Source: Homalodisca vitripennis (taxonomy: Eukaryota; Arthropoda; Insecta; Hemiptera; Cicadellidae). Taken from it: a stretch of 64,000 nt of DNA. The stretch is from positions 124,001 through 188,000 of the forward strand of contig NW_025776200.1 in the NCBI RefSeq assembly GCF_021130785.1, given 5' to 3'. This document shows positions 42,391-54,900 of this stretch, in pieces. Both the position numbers and the translations under genes were made by a program. The notes under the pieces are model-generated. The model had not been told where the DNA came from. It searched no databases and saw only the letters and a list, made by a program, of their open reading frames with translations. Numbering within the stretch: the first letter of the stretch is position 1; each line of letters opens with the position of its first letter.

Positions 42391-44440
42391 TAAAAGTCAA
42401 ATTAACTTTAAATTTTAGTCTTAAACCATAATTTTTATGTAAAACAAATAAAGTTTGATCAATATTAATAAATTTCAAAGAAATTTTTTTCTTACTCCTT
42501 AAGGTTAAATGAAAATTTTGGGATCTAAATTTTGGATATAATTTTAGATTAGATTGTGAAAAGTCAGGGTAAAAACGAACATGTAATCCTTTGGAAAGTT
42601 AGTACTGGTAGTTTTAAATTGTTAGGAAGGCAGGTTGACTGCCTTGAATTGATTAGAACTTGTCTTGTTGCGACTATTGTTCTCCTTGTTTGATACAGCT
42701 GGACCAATGAGAGAACACCGCGGATGTCCTGCAAAGTTGATTGGAAAGGGAAGTATTTAAGCGCCCGCTCATAATTTTCGCCCTTCTTTTGGTTATTTTC
42801 GTGATTAAGTTAATTACAGTGCGCCGTGTTTCTTAATTTTTTTCTGCGAGGGATTTTGAGGTAAGCACCAAATTTATTGTACGTTTATTGAAATAGTCTT
42901 CCTGATCTGATATTAAATTAATTTTGTTGTCTTTTTTTATAGGAAAAAATTAAATTCATAGAAACTACAGAGCAATCTGAATAACTTATTCTCGAGGAAC
43001 AATAGAGCATAATAGAATCATACAAGTTACATTTGGTTCATGCTTGCAAGAAAAGTGAATTAAAATTGAACTTTGTTAATAACTTTAATTGAAAGTTGGA
43101 AATTTAGTAATTTATTAATATTTAATTCGAACTGTTTAATTGTGAATTATTAATTGGAAATTAATTGAACATTAATAATTGTTTGAGAGAGTTGTAATCT
43201 GAATTGCAGAGACTTGAAAGTTAAGATTCAACTATTGTAAAGAGAAGTTTAAATTTTTATTTTTTGAATTGTAAGTGTACTTAGAAGTGAATATTTTTAT
43301 TTTAGTTATTTCCAAGTGGTATTAGATTTTTATTTTAAAACTTTATTTTATTTTAGAAGAAAGCTCTGATTTTTAGTTTGATATATTTGAGTAATATTTT
43401 TTTTATTTCTTGCCAAAGGAACTTTTAAATTTACTAAACGGTTTGTCAATTCTTTGTGGAAAATAGAGTGATGAAAATTCTGAAACGTTGAACTTTTTAA
43501 TTTGCCAGTTTAAATCCATTGTTTTTATTTAGAACTGTGATTTTTATTTTAGACAAACCAGATAATATTTAATAGTTAACCAATTTAGTAATAAATTGTA
43601 CTGAATATTCACTAGGAGCTTACTAATAAAAAAATAATTTATATCGTCTTGGATGTCTCATTGTTAATTTAAATATTAATACTCTGGAATATCAATATCT
43701 ACAATCCAAGTCGTTATAGTCACATGCAGGGTTTCGTTAATTATACTGCCATGGGCACATACAAAAATTATATCCATGTTTTGGTGCATGTTAGGTTTGA
43801 ATTTATACAAAAATAGGTTTGAATTTTGAAAGATTCGGAATCTTAAATTGGGTAGATCTTACTTGAGTTCAAATCCAGTTTTACTTTGTATGTTCCATTG
43901 ACACTTATTCATCTTCCAATCATCCTTGTCGGTTTAGTGTAGATTTAATACTGGTAGTAGTAATCCTTGCAGATCTGAGAGTTATGGTTGCCATCCAATA
44001 TTCAAGTGAACTAATGCACTAAAGAGAAAACCAAAAGTATCAAACGGACCAGATATTTGTAATAAACCAATGCGGAGTCACAATATGATTTTAAGAAGTT
44101 CATCTAGTATGAACCAATAATAACGAAAGGGCCCATTCCTGTCCCCCTTCCTTTTTATTTCCGCCATCTTGTTTTGGTCTGCAGTGTCGATTACCATTGG
44201 CTAGCGCCCTTTGGTCAGTCGTAGGTGGTCAGTAGACGAATGAAGACGTATTGTGACCTGTATTCCGTATTTCAGTTATAATGATTAGTGTTTTGTATAG
44301 TTTTTTATTAAGTGCATGGTTATATAGGTAGTGAAGTTGACAAACAACATGGTGGTTGTGATTCCTGACCTAGGCGTGCCACAACGCTTTGGTAAGATTT
44401 GTTTATTTTAACCTAGTTTTTAATTATGTATTAGGTTAGT
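42391..44440. other. Long AT-rich stretch without recognisable gene
   Basis: No coding frame of note over 2 kb. Two short GC-richer blocks break the AT-rich background: 42650-42860 and 44130-44400. The second holds a CCGCCATCTTG motif (44161) and an ATTGGCT box (about 44196), then ATG 44349 with 14 codons before a GTAAGA donor (44391). This could be a 5' exon of a decayed gene or element; there is no downstream match to support it. Confidence 0.35.
42754..42866 (+). promoter_or_regulatory. Promoter-like block followed by a splice donor
   Basis: TATTTAAG (42754) lies about 35-80 bp before a pyrimidine/purine mix ending GATTTTGAG/GTAAGCACC, a good donor at 42861. An acceptor-like TTTTTTTATAG follows at about 42943. 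Together they resemble a 5' UTR exon, perhaps of a transposon or an LTR-less promoter. No coding exon could be linked. Confidence 0.25.
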
Positions 44441-44447
44441 TCTTTAC

Positions 44448-44483
44448 CTGAAGAAGAGATCAGATTGCAGATCTCGAAACGTA
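44448..44483 (+). repeat. CTGAAGAAG-hairpin-CGAAACG motif
   Basis: CTGAAGAAGAGATCAGATTG then CAGATCTCGAAACGTAG. GAGATC (44456-44461) and GATCTC (44470-44475) form a 6-bp stem with an 8-nt loop. CTGA-GA-stem-CGAAACGT is a motif I know from 3' regions of several animal retrotransposons. No reverse transcriptase is attached here. Confidence 0.5.
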
Positions 44484-44597
44484 GTGTGTGTTATTGATTT
44501 CTTGTTTCACTGAACGATGGCAAATGTCCGGAAATATCGTGTTTCCTTCACAATATTCAAGTGCTCATCATCTAGTAAATGTCTGTTCTTTTCACAG

Positions 44598-45018
44598 ACA
44601 AAAAAAAAGTCTATTATGTAGCAAGAAGAAGCAATATATGGTCATTGACACTTTTCTTCTCATTTTTAAACATAGCAGGAATCAACTGTTACGTAATTCT
44701 ACGTAGTAATTGCCAACAGGAGGCAACAAACAGAAAAAACTTTATTCGATAGGGAAGGCTTTATGTACACCACAAATGATCAAGAGATCTACTATTTCTG
44801 GACAGCCGACTGCAGCACCAGAGAGACCTGCTGTAGAAGATCAGCCAGCAAGTGGTCGATGCTACTTGTGCGGTAGGAAAAAGAACAGGAAAAGCCGTAC
44901 ACGGTGCCAAACATGCCACTTGTTTGTCTGTCATAAAGAGAACACACTCGTTTCACCTGTGAGCAATGTGCTGGAGTCCATGTGGAAGGTGACTCGGAAG
45001 ATGATGAGTGAGGACTAG
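44598..45018 (+). pseudogene. piggyBac-D transposase, C-terminal fragment
   Basis: YYVARRSNIWSLTLFFSFLN, then IAGINCYVILRSN (44611-44705) is the classic region before the piggyBac C-terminus. A frame change follows, then RKNF, GKALCTPQMIKRST, and the Cys-rich GRCYLCGRKKNRKSRTRCQT, then CHLFVC (44860-44935). A second one-base shift at about 44940 separates the final RFTCEQC. The N-terminal and catalytic parts are absent upstream. Confidence 0.75.
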
Positions 45019-45760
45019 TATCTATCAAGGTATGAGAGGTTTGCACTTCAACTGTATTGTTTCTATTCTGGTTCATTGCTCGGTATGTTTATTTTATTTT
45101 TATAAACCACATTAGAAAATATTTTGAATACCATAAAATTTACTGAGTGGTTTCCCTTATTTCTACAAGCTGTTTTATGTAATTTAAAACCGACATAAGA
45201 CATTCAGTGGTATTGTAACAATACTTACAGTATTTATCTAGTTTTATGCATTTATTTTTTTAGTCCATAATTTTAACACTTGATGTGTAATTAATAATAT
45301 TGCCATCTATTGTTTACGTTAAGCAAACAATTAATTAATTATAATAGTTTTCTATTTACCGTACGAGTTTAAATTTCTTATGACTCATCTTTCTTGTTTA
45401 GTATACTAGTATGTAGTACTATAAACCTACATTTCATTTACATAAAACCAATTGTGATAGCTTATTGCAAAGTAGTATGCAAAGTAGAAGTTATAGTATT
45501 TGTTGCAATATTAAAGTAATCTATTAGGCTATTTCACTATAAACTATATATGTGTTGGGATTTGTACATTTATAGTTTAAAATAAATTATTACTTGTAAA
45601 CTAAAGTATTTTATTTAATTTACTTCCTTTATTAACGATCACTCAAAATGTATAACAAAAGTGTTAATATTTACAAGGGCAAAACACACAAAAATATGAC
45701 TTGCGGTCTTTTGTACTCCACGCGACCCAAAGTGTAACAAATTAGGGCGCGACTTATTAA
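45019..45760. other. AT-rich 3' flank of piggyBac-D, no gene
   Basis: Contains AATAAATTATT (45580), a plausible polyadenylation region. Nothing else recognised until the terminal-repeat candidate. Confidence 0.4.
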
Positions 45761-45767
45761 GGGTTAA
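45700..45767. repeat. Candidate right terminus of piggyBac-D
   Basis: GCGCGACTTATTAAGGG is followed by TTAA at 45764-45767. Read in reverse this is TTAA-CCCTTAATAAGTCGCGC, the shape of a piggyBac end. GCGCGAC (45748) and CGCGACC (45721) give an internal repeat. The left partner was not found. Confidence 0.5.
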
Positions 45768-47115
45768 GCCATCTTTTAAGAGAATAAAATTCCATTATTG
45801 TAAAGTCACCAGCTGAACTTCACTTTATAACTCCAGGTGTTGTAAACTTACTTTGCATAACAATCTCCTTGTTATTAAGATTTAATGTATTTTTTGGTAT
45901 TTGGTCTAAATAAATTACTTTATTTTATCTGATGATTCAATTTTACAATAGTTTATTTATTCTATCTTATATGTATGATACTTTGTTTTATGTTCTCTAA
46001 AATAGGTTGCTAGTTTATCTTAATTTTAAAATCTATTGATTTATAATTTGTATATTAAGTTATCAAAATTGTATGGGTGTATATTATTCTTCTTGTATGG
46101 ATTCCTGTGTGTACATATGTGGTATAAACTCCTTTAGTTATTTATTAATCTTTTATAAATAAACATAAAATAATATGAACTATTAACTTTTCAAAACAAA
46201 ACTTTAATAATAGTATACGGAATTAATAACATATGCCTAAATTTGAAAATGAGCAAGCTAATTTTAAATGTAACTCCCATTATTTCTTAGCTCCACTGGT
46301 TAGTTAGTCGTTAACTTTCAAACTCGGGTATCTAAGGCTTTTATCCTAGTGTATTTTAATGCAAGGCTTTGCATAATTCAAGATTATAGATGTACACAAC
46401 CTTATTTTACATACAGTTTTTTTTAAACGACAGTCTATTATATAATATGATGATTTCCATAGGTTTCCCAGGACAGCTTTAAGGATCAGGGAATCCCGGG
46501 GTACGCTCAACGATATACAAATATCGTCAACGGGGAAACCCGCCAATAGCTCGATCCTTGGAAAAATTTTCCACCATACTCCTGTGGAGACATCTTTCTA
46601 TGACCATCGAGGGTGGCGACGAACCACTGTTCCGAGGTGTCGTTGGCGGAGAGGCTGAAGGGTGGACAGCAGCCATTTATGTTTCACCGCGACTACGGAC
46701 TGCGCTGGTCAACACGTAACGGATCACAATGATGGAACATTTAAAGTATTGCCCAAAAAGCTGCATGCTTATCAGCTGATGACAATCCATGGCGAGTTCT
46801 TGAATCATGTATGTATACAGAAATTAAATTGTAAAATAATATGGAACATGATGTATTTTTAAAATTTTATGAAGATAGCAATACCGATTATTTGATGAAT
46901 TGAGTATATAAATATTGTTACGAGTTTCTAAGAGAACGAATGCTGAACATAAAGTAGTACACTGCTACTTTAGAAACTGCTAGATCTAGGGTTCAGGGAG
47001 ATCGAGGAGAAAGATATAAACATGGGGCAAAAAACTAATTGACAGTACTTGGGGTGGAGTGGAACGTGCCAGCAGGCTGCGTATCACTGAAAACAGGATA
47101 AGACGACGTGGCGTT
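45768..47115. other. Non-coding region with interlocking inverted repeats
   Basis: AT-rich until about 46440, then a GC-richer 260-bp block (46450-46720). No credible gene: the open frames at 46346-46546 (minus) and 46662-46862 (plus) show no known motif. Confidence 0.35.
46462..46559. repeat. Two overlapping inverted repeats and an inner hairpin
   Basis: GGTTTCCC (46462-46469) pairs with GGGAAACC (46533-46540); AAGGATC (46481-46487) pairs with GATCCTT (46553-46559); CGATATACAAATATCG (46511-46526) is a 6-bp stem hairpin. The first two pairs cross each other. Confidence 0.6.
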
Positions 47116-47304
47116 TCACAGCACCTAATCTAACAGCACCTAATCTCACAGCACCTGAAATGTAACCGTCTAATAAGGCCGATTCTCATAGCACCTAATA
47201 TTATAGTACCTAGTCTCACAGCACCTAAGGAAATACCCGAGAGTCGCACGGCATCTAAAGATCGTGCTGGAGTTTTATAGCACCTAATATCATACCACCT
47301 AAAA
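47116..47304 (+). repeat. Array of TCACAGCACCTAAT-type motifs
   Basis: At least eight degenerate copies in 190 bp: TCACAGCACCTAAT, TAACAGCACCTAAT, TCACAGCACCTGAA, TCATAGCACCTAAT, TTATAGTACCTAGT, TCACAGCACCTAAG, CGCACGGCATCTAAA, TTATAGCACCTAAT, TCATACCACCTAAA. Spacing varies. Related copies lie at about 57740 and 62315-62405. Confidence 0.85.
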
Positions 47305-49299
47305 GGGAGTGGTGGGGATCGTCGGAGGGGTAGGCCGCCACCACTGTCCGTGGCCAGTGGGCGATCGTCCGTTGAGTCGCGTGGTTAGGGGAGAGTTCTT
47401 TGAGTTGGTTATTGACACGTACTATGCGGGTTGCATTAACGCGCTCGCTAGAAGAATTGAAGGCGGTGGACGTTTCATTTAGGAATTTATATATGTTATT
47501 GTTACCGGATCCCGGCGACTTCTCTCACACACACTAAACATTTCACTTAAAACGTCTACCACATTAAAATATTCCCTTTATTACATCTGAAAAAGTTTGA
47601 TGGTTTAGGTAGTATTAATCCATATATTATAGCGAAAGTGAGATATTTTAGATATTTTTTTTGATTGTGATAATCAACAATATTAAGAAAAACACAGTTT
47701 TTGTTTTAAATTTAAGCTTTCTCCAATTTAACTCCTCATAATTCAAAAATAATTACAGTTAAAAATATAATATATCATAATTCAGAGTTCTAAGTTAATA
47801 ATTAAAGGCGTAACAAGTTTTTTGGGAAACTCATTAGACTTGTATTTATTTATAAATCACGCAATGCTTATTACTTTACGCAATTGTCTTTACTTATGAG
47901 TGAGGGTGCAGAACAAGAGAGGTACATAGTAACTGTGCCGGAACCTTACTACATTATGGCTTAATAAAACATACCAACTTGCCCCGTGTGTCAAAAACAC
48001 AAGACAAAATATCGAAAGTTTTATTTTGACAAAAACCACAACAGGAAAAATGTTTAAATTAGGCTTGTATGATTCTGTTAAATATATTAATTCAAGGAAA
48101 GGCAATTAAATTATTCATTTACCCAAAAACAAACATTTAAATAAACTTATATTTGTAAGTTCACTAACAGATAACTTGAGGGAAGTTAATATTCCTCAAA
48201 ACGAAGCGGCCGAATACCTTCCATAATCTTATCATCATCGTCTTTGTTATCGGTGTTTATATTTTCACTGTCTACCTCATGTTCACTGACACAGCCTTCC
48301 GACGAATTTCTGTCCTCCAGTCAAAATAGTATAAATAGTCTCTCTACAGCCTCCCCCCCAGCAATCATTCATTGGTCCAAGCGTTATTAATAACTATTTT
48401 TGTATTCTCTACAACTTTTATCCAACAATCAGGATCTTTTCCAAAGCTTCTTTACAAATTTTGTGATAGAAGTAATTGTGAAAGACTTATTATTTTTGTG
48501 ATATTTAAATTAATTTAAGCCCATATTAGTTCTATCGCGTGGAGCTTGACTGTCACTAGAAGTTTGACTTTTTCATATCTGAACTAAAGTGACTCCTTTC
48601 TAGTAAACCATCCTGTAATTTCTGCCTTATATCTTTTGCTCCTAAGTGCTTTACATAATTATTTTGAATTATACAGTGTATCATACATAGCAATAACTAC
48701 ATCTGTCATTAATATAATCCACCCATAGGGGTAGAAATGGACTTGGAATTCTTAAAAGAACTTCCCTATGTTCTATGTACATAAAATGTGGCACACACAT
48801 GCCTCATGACTTGCACAGAAAAACAATAGCGTCTTTATGAAGATTATATACCTTATCGACTGAAATATAGTTGCAAACCCTAGAAAAAGTATATTATTAT
48901 TTTTCATCTTCCCGCCATCCGAAAAAAGTTAAAATTTCACACACACACACACACGGTTCCCGTCATATAAATTGATTACAAAACGTAAATTAAAGAAGAT
49001 AAACCCAGATTACTGGTTTACATGGAAGTTGTACCCGCTATAAACACTACGTTTTGCTTTGTAAACTTCCCGGTATCCTATGAATGTAAAGTTTGACATA
49101 CATGTGTATTATGCATTAATGGCAAACCAACTCGGGGCGCCCATTGTCTTGATAATGTTTTTTTTAGTCTGCCTAGATCAGGTTATTCCATGCAACATCT
49201 TTGATTTTTCTTTCTCGAATTGTAATGGGCTTATTTTAAATATTCAAAAGAATACTTTGTCTGAAACATCTAAAACCTTGCTAAATCAAAAAGTACAAG
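47305..49299. other. Non-coding region, one microsatellite
   Basis: A GC-rich block (47305-47480) follows the motif array and may belong to the same repeat family; the rest is AT-rich. A (CA)8 run sits at 48939-48954. No gene was recognised; open frames here are short and featureless. Confidence 0.4.
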
Positions 49300-51170
49300 T
49301 GACACATTTTATTTTAATCTTCCAGAATCCTCTACTGACGATCTGACAAACCATTTGTTTTCACATGATTGGCATGTCTTACTTAACAATAGAAGAGTAT
49401 TCTCTACCCAAAAATTCGTTCATGCATATTTCTCCACTTTAGTTAATAAATAAACATTTTACTCTACAGTGAAAAAACAACGTTCCACAGTTAGTGAGAT
49501 TAAAGGTCGAAATCAAAATGATTGATATAGTGGGGAACTGGACCAAATGAAAGAAACTTTTGTTTTTGGAGAAATCGACAAAACTTTCTACTAGTGATAG
49601 GCTTCATGTTAACTATGTAAATCTCGAGAAATGTTATAAAAAGTTCGTAGAAGATGCAAAGCGAACTCATAATGTCGCAAAAATAGAAAATAGCAGTAAC
49701 CAATATAAGGCCTGGGGATTTGATAAACGAACATACAAAAGTTTAGCATCTCAATCAGCATTATCAATAAATATCACTCCAGATAACTTAAACCATTTGT
49801 TTTATCAATTCGGTTAACATCAAATAAAGGGTAGTATCAAAAAGCCTCATTTTAACAGAATGAGCTTAATAAGAAATTACAATATTTTGAAAGAAAAACA
49901 TTTATCTTTGTAGAAGTCTCGATTGATGAGGTCATTAAAGCTGTCAAAAGAGTTAAAAACTCAGAAAGCAAAGACATTTATAAATCATCTAACAATATAT
50001 TTTATGGAATTTATCATACGTTTTTGAACCCATTAACTATATGTATATCTGCCCGATTCTTAAGAAAGGGTCTAGGAGTCTCCCTGAGAGCTATTGCCCA
50101 GTATAAATTATACCTGTCCTGTAATAATATAAACTATTTTACATGATGAACTTTATGCTCATCTGGAAAATTACAAAAATCTAAATTTATTACAATAGAA
50201 GATGTAAATACACCATTGATGCAGTTTATTCACTAATTAAGGAGGTCCTAAACCCTTTTGAGATTAAAGCCTTTGCTCAGGCAACATATTTTGACTTGAG
50301 CAGGGCCTTAAAACTGAACTATTGCGGTATTAATAGTCCGGCTTTAAAGAGTTCTTTAAAGACTATTTATCTAACCGCAGGCGAAAAGTTTGTTTGTACT
50401 AATGGAAATCGGTCCAAAAATTTGGTGATCAGGAATGTTGTACCTAAGGGTCAGTCCTGGGCCCTATTACGTTTTTATTATTTATAAATTAATGTCCTAC
50501 CGTTGTTAAGTTCAAATCTCTTTTATATGCTAACGACACAACTCTTTAGAATATCCATACAACTTTGACAAACTACAAGTTCTTGTCATTGAATCAGTTG
50601 AGGAAGCCTCAGTGTGGTTTAGATCAAATGAATCTTTATTAAATGAAGTCAAAACTCAAAACATTTTGTTTACTCTACGACAAACCCCTACAATTAACAC
50701 ACCAAATTATTTCTTTTCCTTTGCTAAATTTCTAGGAATATTTTGGTAGAGTAATTTTTTTACTTAGACGTATTATAAATTGTGTTACTGAAAAATATGT
50801 TAAATCTGCATACTATGCCTATTTTCAATCAATAACAAGGTATGGCCTAATATTATTGGGTAATAGCGCTAAAATTAATGAAATCATTATCCTGCAAAAC
50901 AAAGATATCAGAATAATAACAAAATCACAACCACTAAAACACTGTGAACCACTTTTAATTAAGATTTTGTTGCAAACTGTTATAAATTTATATATTTTTG
51001 ACTCAGTATTGTATATTAAAAAAAACATATCATTAATAATTTTGACTAGCAACTTGCATAATTATAATACAAGAAATAAATATAATATTGTTATTGAGCA
51101 TTGCAGATTAAACAAAAAACAAAATAGGCATGTTATAATTACTCAGAAGACTTACAACAAATTGCAATAT
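49300..51170 (+). pseudogene. CR1/Jockey-type reverse transcriptase remnant (element D), plus strand
   Basis: Pieces in order over three frames: NYVNLEKCYKKFVEDAKRTH (49608), EVSIDEVIKAVKRVKNSESK (49914), PILKKGSRSLPESYCPV (50052), AQATYFDLSRALKLNYCGIN (50278), a decayed GVPQGS box reading VVPKGQSWAL (50440), GPITFLLFIN (about 50462), LLYANDTTL in place of the YADD active site (about 50522), AYFQSITRYGLILLGNS (50818-50868), DIRIITKSQPLKHCEPLLIK (50905), NLHNYNTRNKYNI (51052), TYNKLQ (51151). Same general group as element C but opposite strand. Heavily mutated and AT-enriched. Confidence 0.7.
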
Positions 51171-51212
51171 TTGTTGTATTGCACGAGGTACGCACCAGGA
51201 GTGCCTCGTAAC

Positions 51213-51383
51213 TGTGCAGTGTGCCTGACTCAAAGGTCTATACATGTGGTCTTTCCTTGTGGCCACTTGTGTATGTGCACTGAGTGCTGAGACACACTGC
51301 CTGGTTACCAGGTAAATCTTCAATGCCCGTTATGTAGGCAAGTGAGCCAGGCAATAATCAGAGTTTATTTCAAAAAATTATAA
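51213..51383 (+). pseudogene. IAP-like RING finger, in frame with the upstream reverse transcriptase end
   Basis: CAVCLTQRSIHVVFPCGHLC, then MCTEC, TGA (51288-51290), and onward in the same frame DTLPGYQVNLQCPLCRQVSQ, AIIRVYFKKL, TAA at 51381-51383. C-x2-C, CxH, C-x2-C and C-x2-C spacing and the VYF-type end match the C-terminal RING of IAP/MDM2-type E3 ligases, which transfer ubiquitin. Only the in-frame TGA breaks it. The preceding open frame (50856 on) joins the retroelement C-terminus to the RING without a stop. AATAAA lies at about 51396. It may be a captured or retro-copied host exon. Confidence 0.7.
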
Positions 51384-51708
51384 TTTTTTAAATGCAATAA
51401 AAAACCGAGATTGAAAGTCTATTTTGTTCTTTATTATACAATTTTATTTCTTTCCTATGTAATAAATCCTGTATAAATAGATTACAATGAAATGGATATG
51501 TTATTAATAGTATCATATGGAATATTTTGAGAGGTATGGAGAATGCGTCTTAAGCAATTAATAACTTTGATCCTCATCAGGAAGATTAATTTTAACAACA
51601 ATCAGTAGTCGATCTCACTCAGTATATACCAGCAACAAAGGTGTTAAGATACTTTTTCGATATTGTCGTCTTGCACTGTATGTCATGTTATATGGGTCTT
51701 CTGAAGCC
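51384..51708. other. AT-rich 3' flank, no gene
   Basis: Polyadenylation-type signals (about 51396 and 51460) follow the RING fragment; no other feature seen before the PIF-C border. Confidence 0.45.
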
Positions 51709-51996
51709 TTAAGCCCCCCACACACTATCGAACATGTTGGTCGAGCAGTTGGGAACCCAACGTCTTGTCGAACATATTCGAGAGTGTGTGGCTCCAACCC
51801 AACATGCGCGATGGTTTTGTTGGGTTGGATGCTGGGTACGACAGCACCACCCAACTCCAACCGCGCGCCTGTCATGTTGGGCTGTGTGTGGGGGAACTGT
51901 CGAGCGGCCTCGACTGGCTAGACCTCAGTTTCCCTAGTGCAGTGGCGTAGTACTAGATTTGTTATTTGTTTTTTCGGAGCGAGGCCAGTTTCATAA

Positions 51997-54900
51997 TGTC
52001 ATTTAACGATAATAAACCATTTTGGTGTGAGTTTATTGAAACTTTATAGGGAGCAACGAGCTTTATGGGACATAAAAAGTAAAAATTATTCCAACAAAAA
52101 TATCAGAAAAGAAGGATATTCCGTTCTCGTTGAAAATGCAAGGAAGTTAATCCGGATTGCGACGAGAAAATTTTGTCAAATCCAAAATCGAAACCTTGAG
52201 GGCATCGTTCCGAAGAGAGCTGAAAAAGGTTGAAAAATCAAAGATTACCGGAAGTGGTCAGGATGATGTGTATGAACCATCTCTTTGGTATTTTGATTTA
52301 CTGCTTTTCATAACAGACCAAGAGGTAGTCAGGAAAGGTGTATCTTCGATCAGCAAAAGATCCAGAAGTATTGCGTCCCTTGAAGAAGATGAAGAAGGAG
52401 TGGACGACGTGGAAGCGGAAACGCAGGACGAAAATAACCAAAGTAAGTGTCAGTTTAATTGTTACCAATTTACTGTTTATTACTTTCCTTATTTTTACTT
52501 AGGATTGAGCGCTAGGGTCATTATTTGGACAACACCTCGTACGGTTAAGTTAGATTACAATATATTATATTAAAGTTAAAAACAGCACAAAACTAATTTA
52601 TATATATAAACAGTATAACATTATGTCAATGATGTTTGAAAAATTCAACTTTATTCCTTAATTTCGTAGTACGTTGCAATAGACTATAATTTTGCCCCCA
52701 AGATAAAAACTATTTAATAATTATGATAAATAAATAATAATAAATAATTAGGATAAAACTCATATCCTTTCCTTTGGCGTGTTAATGTTGTGCAAGTTTT
52801 CTAACATTTATAGATATTCAGTCATTTAACTTAACCCCACAGAGGTGTAGCCTTGAGCATTGCTCATGGTAATGAATAAACGCGTATATTTCCTAGGAAT
52901 TTCATCTGTTTTGGTTTTACTTCTATCTACCTTCCTATTTATTTTTACTTAGAACTGTCTTCAGAGTAACATACCTCAATATTAAAAATATCGTGGGTGA
53001 CAAAAAGCTCTTTGGCACATGTTTGAAGGGTAATATAAGTTAATTTTTTATCTAATAAGTTTACATATAAAAGTTAAATTTCAAGAATGAATATATTAAT
53101 CAAAATTGCAATATATAATTGCAATACAGTAATATTTAGGCATACGTTAAAGGGAAAACAAATACACTTTAGTTTTTTTTCTAAGTTCAATATAATTAAA
53201 TAAACTACAACATTGCTTTTTTCCAAAGTTAGCGAATTAAAATATAAATAAGACACAGTTATGGTATCTAAACGAATTAAGAAAAAATGTACAAAGTTCA
53301 CCAATATTTAGTTATCAAATTGAAAAAAGATAGGACTACATAGCAAAATCAACATATTTTATAATTTTTGTTGTTGTTAACTATATCATCGCACTTGTTT
53401 ACACTCAATACCGAACTGTCAACGCTTATTAAATCATTTTTTTCTTGGAAATCAACACTTCCTTCGTTGTTATAGAAACTTTTATACCAACCTCGAACTG
53501 CATTGGCAATTGATTGTTCTCTGCCATCCCCGCCTCATTCTTTTAAACCCAAGAAGTTCTTGCGTGTTCTGCCTCCACTCACCCTCATTTAACTGGCCTG
53601 CTGAAGTGTCCTCCCAATCCACACTACTTTGAGTTAGGTAGGTTGGACTTTTCTGGCGTAGAAAATTATGTAAAGTACAACACACGCCAAAACAATGAAT
53701 TTCTGCCCTCTCTACACTAACATTCATTGTCGAAAGAAGGACTCTAAAATCGAGTCGCTAAGATGCCAAACGCATTCTCCACCACTCTCCTAGCACGGCA
53801 CATCCGATAGTTGAAAATCTTTTCGTCGTGGGTGATTCCTTTGTTTGGATAGGGCTTCATAAGATTTTCCTTCAGAGGAAAAGCTTCATCTCCAAGGAAT
53901 GTAAAAGGGAGGCAAACGTCTCTCCTGTCATCGAAGCTTTGTTGGTGACGGCAAGTGCAATTCCTTTTTTTTTATTTTCCAGCAACTCTCCAAAATCAGT
54001 TTCCATAAGTACGCCACCATCGGATACTCTTCCATTAGTACCACAATTTACATAGATGAATTCATAATTAGCATTGACCACAGCAAAAAGAACAATGCTG
54101 TGGAACCCTTTGTAGTTGTAGTAGTATGACCCACTTTTCGGAGGTTGACGAATCGCTATGTGTTTTCCGTCTATAGCGCCGACACAGTTTTCAACTTGCC
54201 AGTACTTTTTGAAGTCCACAGCTATGTTCATCCAGTCCGATTCATTGCAAGGAAACTGCAAAAAGTAAACATAAAAGTTAAAATTATAATATATTAAAAT
54301 TAACAATGTTATATTGAGGTAATATTGATTGACGTGCTGTTATATATAACTGTTTTAAACCCAGTTTTTGTGTTTTTTACAGGCTCAAGATGACGCATCT
54401 ACAGGGATACACGCTGATATACGCCCATCACCATCAAGTACACCAGTAAGTCGCCCATCAGTATCAAGTAGGTCTAACCCAGGATCAACTACTCGAACAA
54501 ACCGAAAAAAAGATATCTGATTTTGAAAAGAAACAAGAACGATTTTTGGATACAGCTACGTCTGTCCTATGTAATCAGAATAAGTTCCGGGCTTTTGGAA
54601 ACAACGTGGGCTTCCAACTGGAAGATATGGACCGTCAACAACAAGTAATTGCAGAAAAGCTTATATCTGATGTTTTTGTTCCACGGTAAGTTAGGCAGTT
54701 TGAAAGCATCTGCGGCCATATTGACAGAACAACAGCCAACCCAACGGAATATACCATCACTTAACCATTTTATGGACACTAATCAAAACAACAATCCATA
54801 TCCGTATAGGCCGGCTGACGCTGAATATTTCTTAACAAGATCAAAATTATCAACATCAGACATTCAGTTTTGACCCCATATTATGTGCAAAGCCAAATCA

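Noticed and set aside
51685..51950. Overlapping open frames at the left end of PIF-C
   Set aside because: They lie in the GC-rich terminal repeat region, which stays open by composition in several frames.
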